A DNA stretch of 64,000 nt, from the NCBI RefSeq assembly GCF_009363115.1, contig NZ_CP045298.1:3407501-3471500 (forward strand), written 5' to 3'. Numbering within the stretch: the stretch's first letter is position 1; each line of letters opens with the position of its first letter. The notes under the pieces are model-generated. The model was not told the origin of the DNA, searched no databases, and worked only from the letters and a program-made list of their open reading frames with translations. This document shows, piece after piece, positions 17,548 to 27,041 of the stretch. The stretch is from Paenibacillus brasilensis (GTDB lineage: Bacteria; Bacillota; Bacilli; Paenibacillales; Paenibacillaceae). A program made the translations under genes and the position numbers.

Positions 17548-18207
17548 ATGACGAGTATGGGACATACACGTGTTCTTTTTCAGGGGGATTCCATCACAGA
17601 TGGAGGAAGAGGACGGAACGAGGACGCGAACCATTGGCTGGGTCAGAGCTATGTGTATCTGATCGCCGGTGCACTGGGGAGTCGGTTGAGTGCTACGCAG
17701 CCGGAATTTGTGAACCGGGGGATTTCGGGGGATCGGGTTTCGGATTTGTATGCACGCTGGAATGAAGACACGTTTAGCCTGAAGCCGGACCTGCTCAGTA
17801 TTCTGATCGGAGTGAACGATGCCTGGCGAATTGTGGAGCAGGAGCCGTCCGGTGTGACAGACCGATTTGAACGGGCCTATCGCCACATTTTGGAGGAAAC
17901 GCGCGAAGTGCTGCCTGATATCGGACTGGTGTTGTGTGAGCCTTTTATCTTGAAAACGGGAGCTACCGAAGCACGTTGGGACATTTGGCAGGAAAAAATA
18001 ACGAGCTACCAGCGGCTCGTACGTCAGCTTGCAGACGAGTTTGGAGCCGTATTTGTGCCGCTCCAAAGCCTGTTGAATGAGGCTGCTACCAAGGCGGATG
18101 CTTCCTACTTGCTGCATGATGGGGTTCATCCGACAGCTACTGGACACCAGTTGATAGCCGATCAATGGATAGATATCGTACAAAAGAGTCCGCTGGCGAT
18201 CCGCTAA
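17548..18207 (+). CDS. GDSL-type SGNH hydrolase (esterase/lipase family)
   Basis: 219-residue hydrolase with the four SGNH blocks: FQGDSITDG (nucleophile Ser), NRGISGDRV (Gly), IGVNDAWR (Asn) and DGVHPTATGH (Asp and His). It has no signal peptide, so it is cytoplasmic. Proteins of this type act on acyl or acetyl esters of sugars and lipids; the substrate cannot be told. The ATG at 17548 follows AAGGAGG by about 11 nt; ATG 17503 is an alternative. Its promoter region abuts the transposon insertion point at 17410. Confidence 0.85.
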   Translation: MTSMGHTRVLFQGDSITDGGRGRNEDANHWLGQSYVYLIAGALGSRLSATQPEFVNRGISGDRVSDLYARWNEDTFSLKPDLLSILIGVNDAWRIVEQEPSGVTDRFERAYRHILEETREVLPDIGLVLCEPFILKTGATEARWDIWQEKITSYQRLVRQLADEFGAVFVPLQSLLNEAATKADASYLLHDGVHPTATGHQLIADQWIDIVQKSPLAIR

Positions 18208-18349
18208 TATAATGAATCATAGTCTACTCTTTGTCATTTTTGGGTAATACACGATTATGGACATACTTAACTTATATTATGCTTCCATCCAAAAATGATT
18301 GCTGCAAGGGGGTGCTTCTTGCTCCGACGTAAACGGGGCAAGGAAGACT

Positions 18350-19446
18350 ATGGAAACGATAAATATCATTCTGGTTATTTTACTTATCGCGTTAACTGCT
18401 TTTTTTGTGGCTTCGGAGTATTCCATTATTCGTGTGCGGGTATCTCGCATCAATCAGCTGGCCTCCGAAGGCAACAAAAATGCGAAAGCTGTTAAAAATA
18501 TTTTGTCTCGGCTGGACGAGTATTTATCCGCTTGTCAGCTCGGGACGACATTACCTCCATGGCGCTGGGCTGGCTGGGGGAATCGACCGTTGAGAAGCTG
18601 CTGCATCCCCTGTTTGTACTGGCGCATATTCCCGCTGGCCTGACAGGAGTGCTGTCCTTTTTGCTGGCTTTTCTGATTTTGACCTATTTCGAGGTGGTCG
18701 TGGGAGAACTGGTGCCCAAAACATTTGCCATACAGATTGCTGAACCGATGGCTTTGTTTTTCGCCCGTCCGATTACGATATTCTATAAAATGACGTATCC
18801 TCTGAATTGGCTGCTAAGTCGTTCTTCACGTGTCATTACGGGACTTTTCGGGCTGAAAAAGGTATCTGAGGAAGATGCTGCGCTCAGTGAAGCAGAGCTT
18901 CGTTTGGCGTTATCCGAGGGCTTTCGTAGTGGTGAAATCACGCCCACAGAATATCGTTATCTGAACAATGTGTTTGATTTTGACGACCGTGCAGCACAGG
19001 AGATTATGGTACCGCGTATCCACATCCGCTCCATCTCTCATCAAGCAACGGTGGACGAATACGGCGGAACGTCTGGACTGGTCACACTGAAGGATATTAT
19101 GGAGGAGATTGTTGGGGATATTCCTTCTTATACCGATACCGAAACCGAAACCCCCGCTGCCTTAACCCCGCTCATTACCAAAACAGATGATCATCGCTAC
19201 ATACTCAAGTCACAGGCGCTTATTCATGAGGTCAATCGGCGTCTAGAGACAGATATTGAGGCCGGGGACGTATATACGATTGGCGGCTGGATGCTGTCCG
19301 AGCGTTTTGATATCCAGCAAGGCGAAAAGTTGACTCTTGGATTATGGGAGTTTACCGTGCTGGAAAAAAACAGTCACCAAATAGACACAATTGAAGCAGT
19401 CAAGAAAAAAGTCGCTCAACAGGAAAATAACATTAATTCCGAATGA
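18350..19446 (+). pseudogene. CNNM/CBS-domain (HlyC/CorC-type) membrane protein, frameshifted and internally deleted
   Basis: The N-terminus METINIILVILLIALTAFFVASEYSIIRVRVSRI is that of CNNM-domain transporters. The frame is lost after YLSACQLG near 18540, where one base appears missing, and resumes in another frame as DDITSMALGWLGESTVEKLL. Further on, EIMVPRIHIRSISHQAT runs directly into VDEYGGTSGLVTLKDIMEEIVG, whereas relatives have roughly 75 more residues of CBS sequence between these points. The C-terminal CorC domain is intact. The gene is probably non-functional; a sequencing error could explain the frameshift but not the deletion. Confidence 0.8.
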
Positions 19447-19705
19447 TGGAATCTTGGCTTATTGGCAAATAGCTTGATTAAAATGTGACGAATAGCCTGT
19501 AAAGCAAGGAACAGCGCGATTCGTCTAGCCTTATTCCAGGCTGCTGTTCGATAACATAGTGCTTTTCGCAGTTAGATTGAGGGTCTTAAGTCTCTCTATC
19601 TTTATGCTCATAAATAGGGTTGTCTGTGAAAAATACTACTAGAATTGTAGCAATTTTATGATAAAATGGAATCAAATTTGAGTTTTTTGGGGTGGGCTAC
19701 AGTAC

Positions 19706-20977
19706 ATGAAGATGTCACTAGGCACGAAAATGGTTGCTGCGTTTGTCGCAATTTCTGCAATAACCTACGGAACAAGCGCTTTTTTTATTTTTGTACTCAA
19801 GGACTGGCTTGCTCAAGATGCACGAGAATGGGTATATACTTCGGTCATTCTGTTATTGGGTGTGCTGTGGAGTGGCATTTTGGGCTGGTTGATCTCCAGA
19901 TTACTCACACGTCCTATTGTTAGATTGGCCAAGGCGGCCGAGGAAGCTTCGGCGGGAAACCTGTCTGTTGTCATTCCGGAACGGCGTGCGGATGATGAAA
20001 TCAAGGTGCTTTATGATGCATTTCGGCGCATGATGCTGAACATTAAAGATATGTTTAACGAGATTTCGTACAGCACCAAAACAACTTCACAAAGTGCGGA
20101 AAATCTGAGTTTGGCTATTGTACAGGCTGCAACTCAAATTGAGGCCATGTCTTCGGTGGTAGAAGATATTTTGAATGGTGTGGAGCAGCAAAAGCAAGCT
20201 TCTTCCCAGTCTATTGAAACAGCGGATCGAATGCTGGGCGATTTTAAAATGATGCGTAGCAAATCGGGACATATGCTGGAACTGTCAAGTCACATGGAGC
20301 ATTCGGTGGATTCAACGCAGAACGTATTTTCATCTCTAATGGATGGAATGGGAGAGCTTACAGCTTCACATAGTCGTTCACAGCAGGTTATTGCACGTCT
20401 GGAAAAGGAAGCTTCACAAATTGAAGCGATCACAAGCACGGTGAAGGATATCGCGGAGCAGACCCATCTGCTCGCACTGAATGCTTCTATAGAAGCGGCG
20501 CGCGCGGGAGAAGAGGGTAACGGTTTTGCCGTAGTGGCTCACCAGATTCGTGCACTTGCTGCGCAAAGTACGGAGTCTGTACAGCAAATTAATGCCATCG
20601 TTAGCCGTGTGCAGGCACAAATCGTAGAAACGGTGCAGCTGATGCATCAGCAAACGTCGTTGGTCAGCGCTGAGGCGGAGCGGACAAGCACTGTCGATCA
20701 GACGCTGAACCGCTTGAACGCCATTGTACACGAATTTGTCGAGAGCATCCGCTTAATGGAAGAAGCCGTAACGGAGCAGACGAACCGGGTGGATCAAACC
20801 TTTGAACAAATTCGTCGTATTCAGCAAATGTCAGGGGCCTTCTCGGAAGGTGCGCACAAGATTTATACAGCCGCTCATGAGGAAACCGCTATCATGCAGG
20901 AAATCTCATCTTCCTCCGAGGATTTGAAAGTGCTTACGAATAAACTCATGATGAAAACACGTGGAATACAACTATAG
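19706..20977 (+). CDS. Methyl-accepting chemotaxis protein without an extracellular sensor domain
   Basis: 423-residue chemoreceptor. Two N-terminal membrane helices are joined by only about a dozen residues ([12 protein letters not shown]), followed by a HAMP domain ([24 protein letters not shown]) and a long coiled-coil signalling domain. The hairpin tip is recognisable: [40 protein letters not shown], the CheA/CheW-binding region. With no periplasmic domain, the signal must be sensed in the membrane, by HAMP, or by a partner protein. It is a single-gene unit with its own terminator. Confidence 0.9.
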   Translation: MKMSLGTKMVAAFVAISAITYGTSAFFIFVLKDWLAQDAREWVYTSVILLLGVLWSGILGWLISRLLTRPIVRLAKAAEEASAGNLSVVIPERRADDEIKVLYDAFRRMMLNIKDMFNEISYSTKTTSQSAENLSLAIVQAATQIEAMSSVVEDILNGVEQQKQASSQSIETADRMLGDFKMMRSKSGHMLELSSHMEHSVDSTQNVFSSLMDGMGELTASHSRSQQVIARLEKEASQIEAITSTVKDIAEQTHLLALNASIEAARAGEEGNGFAVVAHQIRALAAQSTESVQQINAIVSRVQAQIVETVQLMHQQTSLVSAEAERTSTVDQTLNRLNAIVHEFVESIRLMEEAVTEQTNRVDQTFEQIRRIQQMSGAFSEGAHKIYTAAHEETAIMQEISSSSEDLKVLTNKLMMKTRGIQL

Positions 20978-21016
20978 CAGGAACAGCCACGAGGGATGAT
21001 GGTTCAAAATCAGATA

Positions 21017-21077
21017 TAGCCGCTGTACACCGGAAAACGAAGCAAAATGGTTTCCCGGTGTGTAGTGGCTATTTTTT
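21017..21077. terminator. Long hairpin terminator between chemoreceptor and small convergent gene
   Basis: TAGCCGCTGTACACCGGAAA from 21017 pairs with the segment ending GTGTGTAGTGGCTA at 21071, then six T. The T-run overlaps the end of the convergent small gene. Confidence 0.75.
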
Positions 21078-21281
21078 AATTTCAAAAAATTCACATTGAT
21101 TTCTTGGATGGTAGGCCAGATCACTGACACTGGATTGCACGACGATGGTTTGATCGTCAAAACGGATGATGGTTCCGCCCGAGCCAATCAACTGGTCGTC
21201 CTGAAATATCCGGACACGAAGATGGCGTTCCAGTGCCTCACTGAAATCCTGATCTGTAATTAATTGGCGATTAATGGGCAT
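21069..21281 (-). CDS. Small conserved-looking hypothetical protein (70 aa)
   Basis: Begins MPINRQLITDQDFSEALERHLRVRIFQ and continues with beta-rich sequence SGGTIIRFDDQTIVVQSSVSDLAYHPR, reminiscent of a small SH3-like or Sm-like barrel. Start chosen at 21281 because AAAGGAGATCTCTC lies directly upstream; a longer version to 21341 has no such site. The family was not recognised and neighbours give no clue. Confidence 0.6.
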   Translation of the reverse strand: MPINRQLITDQDFSEALERHLRVRIFQDDQLIGSGGTIIRFDDQTIVVQSSVSDLAYHPRNQCEFFEIKK

Positions 21282-21423
21282 GAGAGATCTCCTTTGAATA
21301 TGATATCTATTATCATAAAGGCTGAGGTATGGAACAAGCAAGAAAGACGGCTAGAACATATTCGGTTTTTTGGTATAAAATAGAATGCAACGAATAGGAA
21401 AAAGTGATAGAAAGGGGCTTTCT

Positions 21424-22236
21424 ATGGACAAGCCGTGGTCAGAGTCCTGGTTCGATGCTTATGCGCCACAAAGATTCGAGGCTTTTACGACATCACATGT
21501 ATGGGCTGTGCTGGGGCTCATTGTATGCGCTTTGCTGCTGTGGCTGACGCGAGGGTTCATTCGGTCGCATAAACCTGTAAACGAGGGGATTCGCTGGTTT
21601 TTAATGACTGTCCTCATTCTGTCAGAGGTAACTCTAAATATATGGTACGTGACGCAGCGCATTTGGGATGCCCGGACGTCGTTGCCGTTAGAGCTGTGCA
21701 GTGTGACACTACTGCTGTCAATTCTGATGCTGTTTTTCCGAAACCGCTGGCTATATCCGATTATTCTTTTTGCCGGAATTGGAGGAGCGCTTCAAGCGGT
21801 ACTTACGCCTAATTTGTCGTATGCTTTTCCTCATTACCGTTTTATCCATTTTTTTGTGGCCCATAGTGGTATTATTTTGGCGGCATTGTATATGACTTGG
21901 ATAGAAGGACTTAAACCGACGTGGAAAAGCGTTGGAGGAGCCATGCTTTTTCTGAATGGCTTGGCGCTGATCGTATGGATCGTAGATGCTGCTCTCGGAG
22001 CAAATTACATGTTTCTTGCCGGAAAGCCGTCCACACCGTCGATATTGGATATTTTGGGGCCATATCCGGCGTATATTTTGGCGGAAGAGGTCATAGCATT
22101 GCTGTTCTTTTCTTTGATGATGCTGTTGTTCGAGGTGCTGCCGGGAGGTAGGCTGTATGCCCGCTTTGGCAAACAAGCTATGCGCGGAGCTGAACGGTTC
22201 AGGGAGGATCAGAGTATGAAGAAAAACCAGCCCTGA
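21424..22236 (+). CDS. YwaF/TIGR02206-family integral membrane protein
   Basis: 270 residues with about seven hydrophobic segments. RFEAFTTSHVWAVLGL near the start and the run SLPLELCSVTLLLSILML...PNLSYAFPHYRFIHFFVAHSGIILAALYMTWIEGLKP match the TIGR02206/YwaF family, whose function is unknown. AGAAAGGGGC precedes ATG 21424; the first in-frame ATG at 21385 lacks a site. Confidence 0.8.
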   Translation: MDKPWSESWFDAYAPQRFEAFTTSHVWAVLGLIVCALLLWLTRGFIRSHKPVNEGIRWFLMTVLILSEVTLNIWYVTQRIWDARTSLPLELCSVTLLLSILMLFFRNRWLYPIILFAGIGGALQAVLTPNLSYAFPHYRFIHFFVAHSGIILAALYMTWIEGLKPTWKSVGGAMLFLNGLALIVWIVDAALGANYMFLAGKPSTPSILDILGPYPAYILAEEVIALLFFSLMMLLFEVLPGGRLYARFGKQAMRGAERFREDQSMKKNQP

Positions 22237-22411
22237 GTTGCCATTAACTATTCCTCCTGTTCCGTTCATAAGCTAAACCTGACTCGTGATTCCAATACCT
22301 CTGTTTGTTGAGGGTGAAACAGTATCGGCTGTATTTCACCGAATTTTCAAAATATGGTAACCTAGGCGAACCAGCAGGAACATATAAACGCGAACAACGG
22401 AGGTGGATCGA

Positions 22412-23854
22412 ATGAGCAATCACGCAAATGGCCGATCTGAATCGACTGCTCCTTTAGCACTAACCGGAAAAATAAAGCCGTGGGCACTAAACGGCCCCAG
22501 TATTCAAATCGATCCGTTGTTTCCCTATTACGCCAACCGTTCGCGGGACAGTATAGCAGATGAAATCGCCCTTGCGGGCTACCGGACCGTTCACTATTTT
22601 GTGGTACGTGAAAATGAAGTGGATGCAGCGCTTGTTAGCGCTTTTCAGCGCAGAGGCATGGCCGTGTGGGCGATGGTGCTGGGCAACGGCTCTTTTGGCG
22701 TGTCGCAGCTACCGCCGGAGTGGAAAGGATGGCGCATGGAGCTACTGCGCGAACCGGACGACGGGTTTCAGCGGCTTTCGCATTTTGCACATGAGTATGT
22801 GGAGTGGAAAAAGAAGGCTGCTGCCCGGCTCGTCACCGACATTCCGTTCGATGGGTTTGAGGTGGCGGAGCCTTATTTCCCCGAATGGAACGGGCTGCGC
22901 AGTGGAGTATACGGGGATATCGGACCGCATGCACAGCGCGCCTTCCGCAAACGCAGCGGTGAGGACCTTCCGGATTTCCGCGACAAGCATGCGCGGAATT
23001 ATTACCGAAAGGTCCCGGAGCTGTACGCGCAGTGGGTCGATCTGCGCGTGGACGCCGTGAACGGGCTGATTGGCGAGCTGGTGAACGGCGCAGGCGGCGT
23101 GCGTGATGTCCGGCCGGACATCTATGTGGCGACATGGTCGCTTGCTGTGAACGGGCGTGGCGATGTTCCTGGCCAGCTGCGGGAATGGCAGGGCCTGGAC
23201 GCGGTAGCCATGATCCGAAGCGTGGCCCCGGATATGCATGTGCTCCAGACCCATTGGCCGGACTGGATGCGCCGCCGTCTGCCGCCGCATTATATCCGCG
23301 GCTATGCCCGCATTGCGCAGTCGATACGCGCCGCTTATCCTGACCTGCCCCTCGGGGTGCAGGCTGATATCGGTTCCCTCGCGCGCATGGTTCGTGACCG
23401 CGAGTGGACGCGGCGGTTTGCGGCTGCTGCGCTGGAGGGCGGCTACGCTGCCTGGACCGCCTATGAATATCATCTGGGCGGCTATATGTATGATGAGCCG
23501 CCCAGACCGCTTAGGGCAGAGCGAACGGCCGCTGATGAGCTGATTGTTTCCTTCAGCAAGCGGATTGCCACGCCGTCTGTAGATGAGCTGCGCCTCTGGA
23601 GTCGGGAGGGCGCAACAGGCACAACTGACACAGCTAGCCATCTGAGCGGTACGGTGAGCAACGATTCACTGACACCGCTGGAGCTTGTCGATGCTGTGGC
23701 AGACGGCAACCGTCTACTGCTGCACATACGCCATTTACCGTCAAGAGCGTTCAGCCTGAGACTTGATGGTGTGCAGGACACACCGGAACGATGGCTGCTT
23801 AAGGGCAGAAAAGGACATCGCAACCTTCCCAAGCATGAGGTGGAAGTTCCTTAA
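22412..23854 (+). CDS. Putative TIM-barrel glycoside-hydrolase-like protein
   Basis: 480 residues, no signal peptide. The sequence LNGPSIQIDPLFPYYANRSRDSIADEIALAGYRTVHYFVV and later PFDGFEVAEPYFPEWNGLRSG reads like a TIM barrel of the type found in sugar-acting enzymes with acidic residues at strand ends (GFEVAEPYFPE is a candidate catalytic strand), but I cannot assign a family. Local GC is higher than in its neighbours (22800-23500), and its longest antisense frames are by-products of that bias. AACGGAGGTGGATCG precedes the ATG. Confidence 0.55.
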   Translation: MSNHANGRSESTAPLALTGKIKPWALNGPSIQIDPLFPYYANRSRDSIADEIALAGYRTVHYFVVRENEVDAALVSAFQRRGMAVWAMVLGNGSFGVSQLPPEWKGWRMELLREPDDGFQRLSHFAHEYVEWKKKAAARLVTDIPFDGFEVAEPYFPEWNGLRSGVYGDIGPHAQRAFRKRSGEDLPDFRDKHARNYYRKVPELYAQWVDLRVDAVNGLIGELVNGAGGVRDVRPDIYVATWSLAVNGRGDVPGQLREWQGLDAVAMIRSVAPDMHVLQTHWPDWMRRRLPPHYIRGYARIAQSIRAAYPDLPLGVQADIGSLARMVRDREWTRRFAAAALEGGYAAWTAYEYHLGGYMYDEPPRPLRAERTAADELIVSFSKRIATPSVDELRLWSREGATGTTDTASHLSGTVSNDSLTPLELVDAVADGNRLLLHIRHLPSRAFSLRLDGVQDTPERWLLKGRKGHRNLPKHEVEVP

Positions 23855-23952
23855 AATTTGGGTAATAACAAAATAACAGCTGTATAAACGGCTCATCTGC
23901 CGTGCATTTGAATTGTTTTCAAGACATCATCATATAGTGGAGTGAACTAAGT

Positions 23953-24344
23953 ATGTGGGATTGGGACCATCTGATTCGGGTCATGTTTGCCGGGCTATGC
24001 GGCGCGTTAATCGGCTATGAACGGAAAAGTCGGATGAAGGAAGCGGGTATACGCACGCATTTTATTGTTGGGATTGGCGCAGCGCTCATGATGGTGGTAT
24101 CCAAATACGGCTTTCAGGATCAAACAGCTTGGCCTAATTTGTCGCTGGACCCTTCGCGAGTTGCGGCACAGGTCATTATCAGTCCTTGCTCCATAGCCGT
24201 TTTTATCAGCTGGCTACCCCGTCTACGCGGCAGATCGTAGTCATAGCGGAGAATGAGCCGGGTATACTGAATCAGATCAAGGAGCTTATGAAGCGCAAGA
24301 GGCTGTTGATTCAGAGTCGAACGCTGACAATGGCCCCAGGGTGA
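23953..24344 (+). pseudogene. MgtC/SapB-family membrane protein with central deletion
   Basis: The first half (LIRVMFAGLCGALIGYERKSRMKEAGIRTHFIVGIGAALMMVVS...DPSRVAAQVI) is a clear MgtC N-terminus up to the conserved AAQV. The expected SGIGFLGAG loop and further helices are missing. The sequence then jumps, in another frame, to QLATPSTRQIVVIAENEPGILNQIKELMKRKRLLIQSRTL, the C-terminal ACT-like domain, ending at TGA 24342-24344. A deletion of the central portion has joined the ends out of frame, so the gene is dead. Confidence 0.8.
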
Positions 24345-24441
24345 TAAAAAAAGGATAAAATAATGATTGAAAACGCTTCCTTTTGTGTATATACTCTTAC
24401 TACATCACAGAGACTGCAGCTTAGAAAGCATCAGGTGATAT

Positions 24442-24476
24442 GCAAAAGCGACCTCATGCGTATGCACAAGGTCGTT
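24442..24476 (-). terminator. Terminator of the cyclophilin lipoprotein gene
   Basis: On the minus strand CGACCT and AGGTCG arms close a 14-nt loop and run into CTTTTGC. It lies just past the minus-strand stop at 24490. Confidence 0.55.
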
Positions 24477-24489
24477 GCTGCTATCTCGT

Positions 24490-25167
24490 TTACTTTACTT
24501 TAACTGGAGCCGGATATTTTTTACCCAGCGTGTCCACGGTTACTTTTTTCATCGTAGCTGGTTTGATCGGCTTGTCGTTGCTGTCCCGTTTGGAGTTGAC
24601 GATGGCATCGACCACTTCCATCCCGGACGTCACTTTACCGAAAGCAGCATATTGACCGTCGAGGTAGTCCGCATCGGCAACCATGATGAAAAATTGTGAT
24701 CCGGCTGAATCCAGATCCGCTGAGCGGGCCATGGATAATACACCACGTGTGTGTTTGAGCGTGTTGTTGAAGCCATTGCTCTTGAACTCACCTTTGATAC
24801 TGTAGCCTGGACCACCTGTACCATTACCTTGCGGATCGCCACCCTGAATCATAAAGCCCGGAATTACACGATGGAAGATCGTACCGTTGTAAGCTCCCTT
24901 TTGCACCAGGGAAATGAAATTGTTAACGGTATTCGGTGCTACTTCAGGGTATAGCTCAAGTTTAATCTTTTTACCGTCGTTCATGACAATCGTAACGATA
25001 GGATGGGAAACAGGTTTACTTTTGTCTTTCGTCGCGGCAGGGGTTGTACTGCTTGTCCGGCTTGCGGCTTCTACATCTGTCGCTTTTGTGCCACATCCGG
25101 CAACCAGCACGAGCATGGTAGCCAGCAGGCAGAGCATATACCAAGGACGTATTGTTTTTCGGATCAT
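24490..25167 (-). CDS. Peptidyl-prolyl cis-trans isomerase, cyclophilin-type lipoprotein
   Basis: 225 residues. The signal peptide ends in lipobox LVAGC, so the enzyme is tethered outside the membrane, where it would assist folding of secreted proteins. A Thr/Ser-rich linker follows, then the cyclophilin domain with GTIFHRVIPGFMIQGGDPQGNGTGGPGY and GSQFFIMVADADYLDGQYAAFGKV, the isomerase core. AGGAGGAATTCAA precedes the ATG. It is monocistronic with its own terminator. Confidence 0.9.
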   Translation of the reverse strand: MIRKTIRPWYMLCLLATMLVLVAGCGTKATDVEAASRTSSTTPAATKDKSKPVSHPIVTIVMNDGKKIKLELYPEVAPNTVNNFISLVQKGAYNGTIFHRVIPGFMIQGGDPQGNGTGGPGYSIKGEFKSNGFNNTLKHTRGVLSMARSADLDSAGSQFFIMVADADYLDGQYAAFGKVTSGMEVVDAIVNSKRDSNDKPIKPATMKKVTVDTLGKKYPAPVKVK

Positions 25168-25339
25168 TTGAATTCCTCCTGAAAGATTAGATGTGTAAAA
25201 TCCTAATTATAGTTTGGGGCAGCGCAGAACACTTTTCCGTTTTCTATCATACCTTTTTTTGTTGGGCTTGGGAAATACGGGTTTGAATACCGTATTCTTG
25301 GCCCATACTGCTGCTATTCCCAAGGAAAGGGGCAGGATT

Positions 25340-25453
25340 ATGGTGGAGGTAGACAAAAAGCTGGCTAAAGGTCTTATATGGGGGATGGCGTTCAGTCTGC
25401 CGGTTTGGGTAGGGGTGCTGTACTCGGTACAACACATCCGTGACTGGCTATAA
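25340..25453 (+). CDS. Small single-span membrane protein (37 aa)
   Basis: MVEVDKKLAKGLIWGMAFSL then PVWVGVLYSVQHIRDWL: a short charged start, one hydrophobic helix, and a charged end. AAGGAAAGGGGCAGG lies upstream of ATG 25340. Longer versions in the same frame (from 25214) have no ribosome site. Function unknown; the convergent terminator at 25473-25499 follows. Confidence 0.5.
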   Translation: MVEVDKKLAKGLIWGMAFSLPVWVGVLYSVQHIRDWL

Positions 25454-25472
25454 TATAATCGAGCGTGGAGAT

Positions 25473-25499
25473 AAGCCAAAACCGGGGTGGTTCTGGCTT
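25473..25499. terminator. Bidirectional hairpin between two small convergent genes
   Basis: AAGCCA...ACC and GGT...TGGCTT arms flank a GGGG loop. It ends both the 37-residue membrane-protein gene and the convergent YqkE-like gene. Confidence 0.6.
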
Positions 25500-25755
25500 A
25501 TTTATATTTGTGCCAATCCAAATTGCTGTTATTCAGCAGATGCTCAAAGTTGTTGTCTAGCTTCTTCTGTTCTGCCTTTTTTGCTTCGAGGGCACGCTGC
25601 CGCTCGTCTTCCTTACGCTTGTCCTGCTCTGCTTGGGCTTCATTCGCCTGAGCCTTAAGCTTATTCAGCACATCCTGACTCAGCAGATCCTTCAACGTAG
25701 CAGGCTTGTCTTGAGCCGCTGGAGCGGGCATCGACGAATTTCTCTTTTTAGCCAT
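25498..25755 (-). CDS. YqkE-like small charged protein (DUF3886)
   Basis: 85 residues, very rich in Lys, Glu, Gln and Ala. PATLKDLLSQDVLNKLKAQANE followed by a charged helix EDERQRALEAKKAEQKKLDNNFEHLLNNSNLDWHKYK matches the DUF3886/YqkE family of Bacillales. The function is unknown. It is probably cytoplasmic and helical. Confidence 0.75.
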   Translation of the reverse strand: MAKKRNSSMPAPAAQDKPATLKDLLSQDVLNKLKAQANEAQAEQDKRKEDERQRALEAKKAEQKKLDNNFEHLLNNSNLDWHKYK

Positions 25756-25920
25756 GTCATCATCTCCATTCCATTCGATTATATCAGCTTCTACGTGGTT
25801 GTTCCACGATAGAAGAATAAGGTCTTTTTTTGTGCTAATAGATAATTATCCCAAACCTTTACTTTTAGTTAACTTATCCATAACCCACTAAACTAATCAT
25901 ATGACAAGGAGGGATATATT

Positions 25921-26100
25921 ATGATAGGAGACGACATTTTACGTCAAAAGCTGGAGAAAGCTCGTCAAAAGCTGTATGTTTTACAGGCAAAACATGGCTT
26001 CGGCCATGCCAGTGTGCTTAGACAGTCTGCAATTTTGGATAACCTCATCAATCAATATAACCGCCATTTTTATATAAAAGAAAAAAAGCCGACTGCATAA
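25921..26100 (+). CDS. Spo0E-like aspartyl-phosphate phosphatase (59 aa)
   Basis: Two-helix protein with the family signature S-x-x-L-D (QSAILDNLINQYNR, residues about 39-53); family members dephosphorylate Spo0A~P and delay sporulation. The first helix is LRQKLEKARQKLYVLQAKHG. AAGGAGGGATATATT precedes the ATG. It is a short stand-alone gene and shares a bidirectional terminator with the EamA transporter. Confidence 0.82.
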   Translation: MIGDDILRQKLEKARQKLYVLQAKHGFGHASVLRQSAILDNLINQYNRHFYIKEKKPTA

Positions 26101-26112
26101 ATGCAACCGACT
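26081..26112. terminator. Bidirectional terminator between Spo0E-like and EamA genes
   Basis: AGCCGACTGCAT (26087-26098) pairs with ATGCAACCGACT (26101-26112) with two mismatches tolerated as wobbles. An A-run on the left gives the T-run for the minus-strand transporter transcript. Confidence 0.75.
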
Positions 26113-26117
26113 TATTC

Positions 26118-27041
26118 TCATTGCTCCTTTTGTTTGCTGTTTATTTGATGTGCACTCAGCAGGACGCCGATAATGACGACCATACCGCCAATGATTTGGC
26201 GCCATGTAATTGTTTCTTGTAATAGTAACACAGAGAATAGCACCCCAAATATCGGAACCAAATTCATCAACGAAACGGAGCTGCTCGGTGACAGCTTGAT
26301 TAAGCCATAGTTGTAGAGCAAAAATGCAATAACAGAGCAGAACACACCCAGATATATTAACAATGTTAACGATGCCGTTGTTGGAGCCTGCCAACTATCC
26401 TTTTCCAATAGGGCCAGTGGTATGAAAAAGATACTGCCTGCAACGGTTTGATAAAAAGATAACGTTACAGGCGGGTATTTGTCCACAACCTTGCGCGTCA
26501 TAAAAGTATAAAATGCCCATGCAAAACCTGTTCCAATCAATATCAAATTCCCAATGAGTTGATTTTTTCCACCCGAGCCTTCGTTGACCGAGGTCAAGAA
26601 ATATACCCCTATCATAGCCAGTGCGATGCCGCAGATTTTATATTTGGATATTCTTACTTTATACAAAATGAGTTCAAGCAGCGATGTTATCGCGGGATAT
26701 GACGCGACAATCAATGCTGCATTGGAAGCGGTAGTCAGGCTAACCCCTATATTCTCCATTGAGAAATAAAGAGTGATTCCCAAAACACCACTAAATGAAA
26801 TCGTAGCCAAATCCTTTGGCTTCACTTTGACATATTCTTTTTTGATAAGCAATACGATACCCAGCACAATGGAAGCTATGATAAATCTGGACAGACCCAA
26901 TGTAAGAGGGGGGAAACTAATATAGGCCGCTTTTGTGGCAATAAACGACGTGCTCCAGATCAGCAGGGCCAGAATCGTAGAACCATAGTAGATTCGGGTT
27001 GCTGCCTTATAAATGGGCAAAATTGCAAAAGGAATTGTCAC
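26118..27041 (-). CDS. EamA/DMT-superfamily transporter with a rearranged 5' end
   Basis: 307 residues, about ten membrane helices in two EamA repeats ([20 protein letters not shown] ... [33 protein letters not shown]). Such permeases move metabolites or drugs outward. The family start would normally be at about [13 protein letters not shown]; the preceding codons ([12 protein letters not shown]) lie in the antisense of a TnpB fragment. An insertion has therefore replaced the native start and upstream region, and translation from the borrowed ATG at 27041 is uncertain. Confidence 0.75.
   Translation of the reverse strand: MTIPFAILPIYKAATRIYYGSTILALLIWSTSFIATKAAYISFPPLTLGLSRFIIASIVLGIVLLIKKEYVKVKPKDLATISFSGVLGITLYFSMENIGVSLTTASNAALIVASYPAITSLLELILYKVRISKYKICGIALAMIGVYFLTSVNEGSGGKNQLIGNLILIGTGFAWAFYTFMTRKVVDKYPPVTLSFYQTVAGSIFFIPLALLEKDSWQAPTTASLTLLIYLGVFCSVIAFLLYNYGLIKLSPSSSVSLMNLVPIFGVLFSVLLLQETITWRQIIGGMVVIIGVLLSAHQINSKQKEQ

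Noticed and set aside
17515..18183. Minus-strand frame opposite the GDSL hydrolase
   Set aside because: Complement of a conserved hydrolase frame; no ribosome site.
22742..23641. Minus-strand frame of 299 codons opposite the TIM-barrel gene
   Set aside because: It lies in locally high-GC sequence where stop codons are rare and lacks a start signal; shadow of the plus-strand gene.
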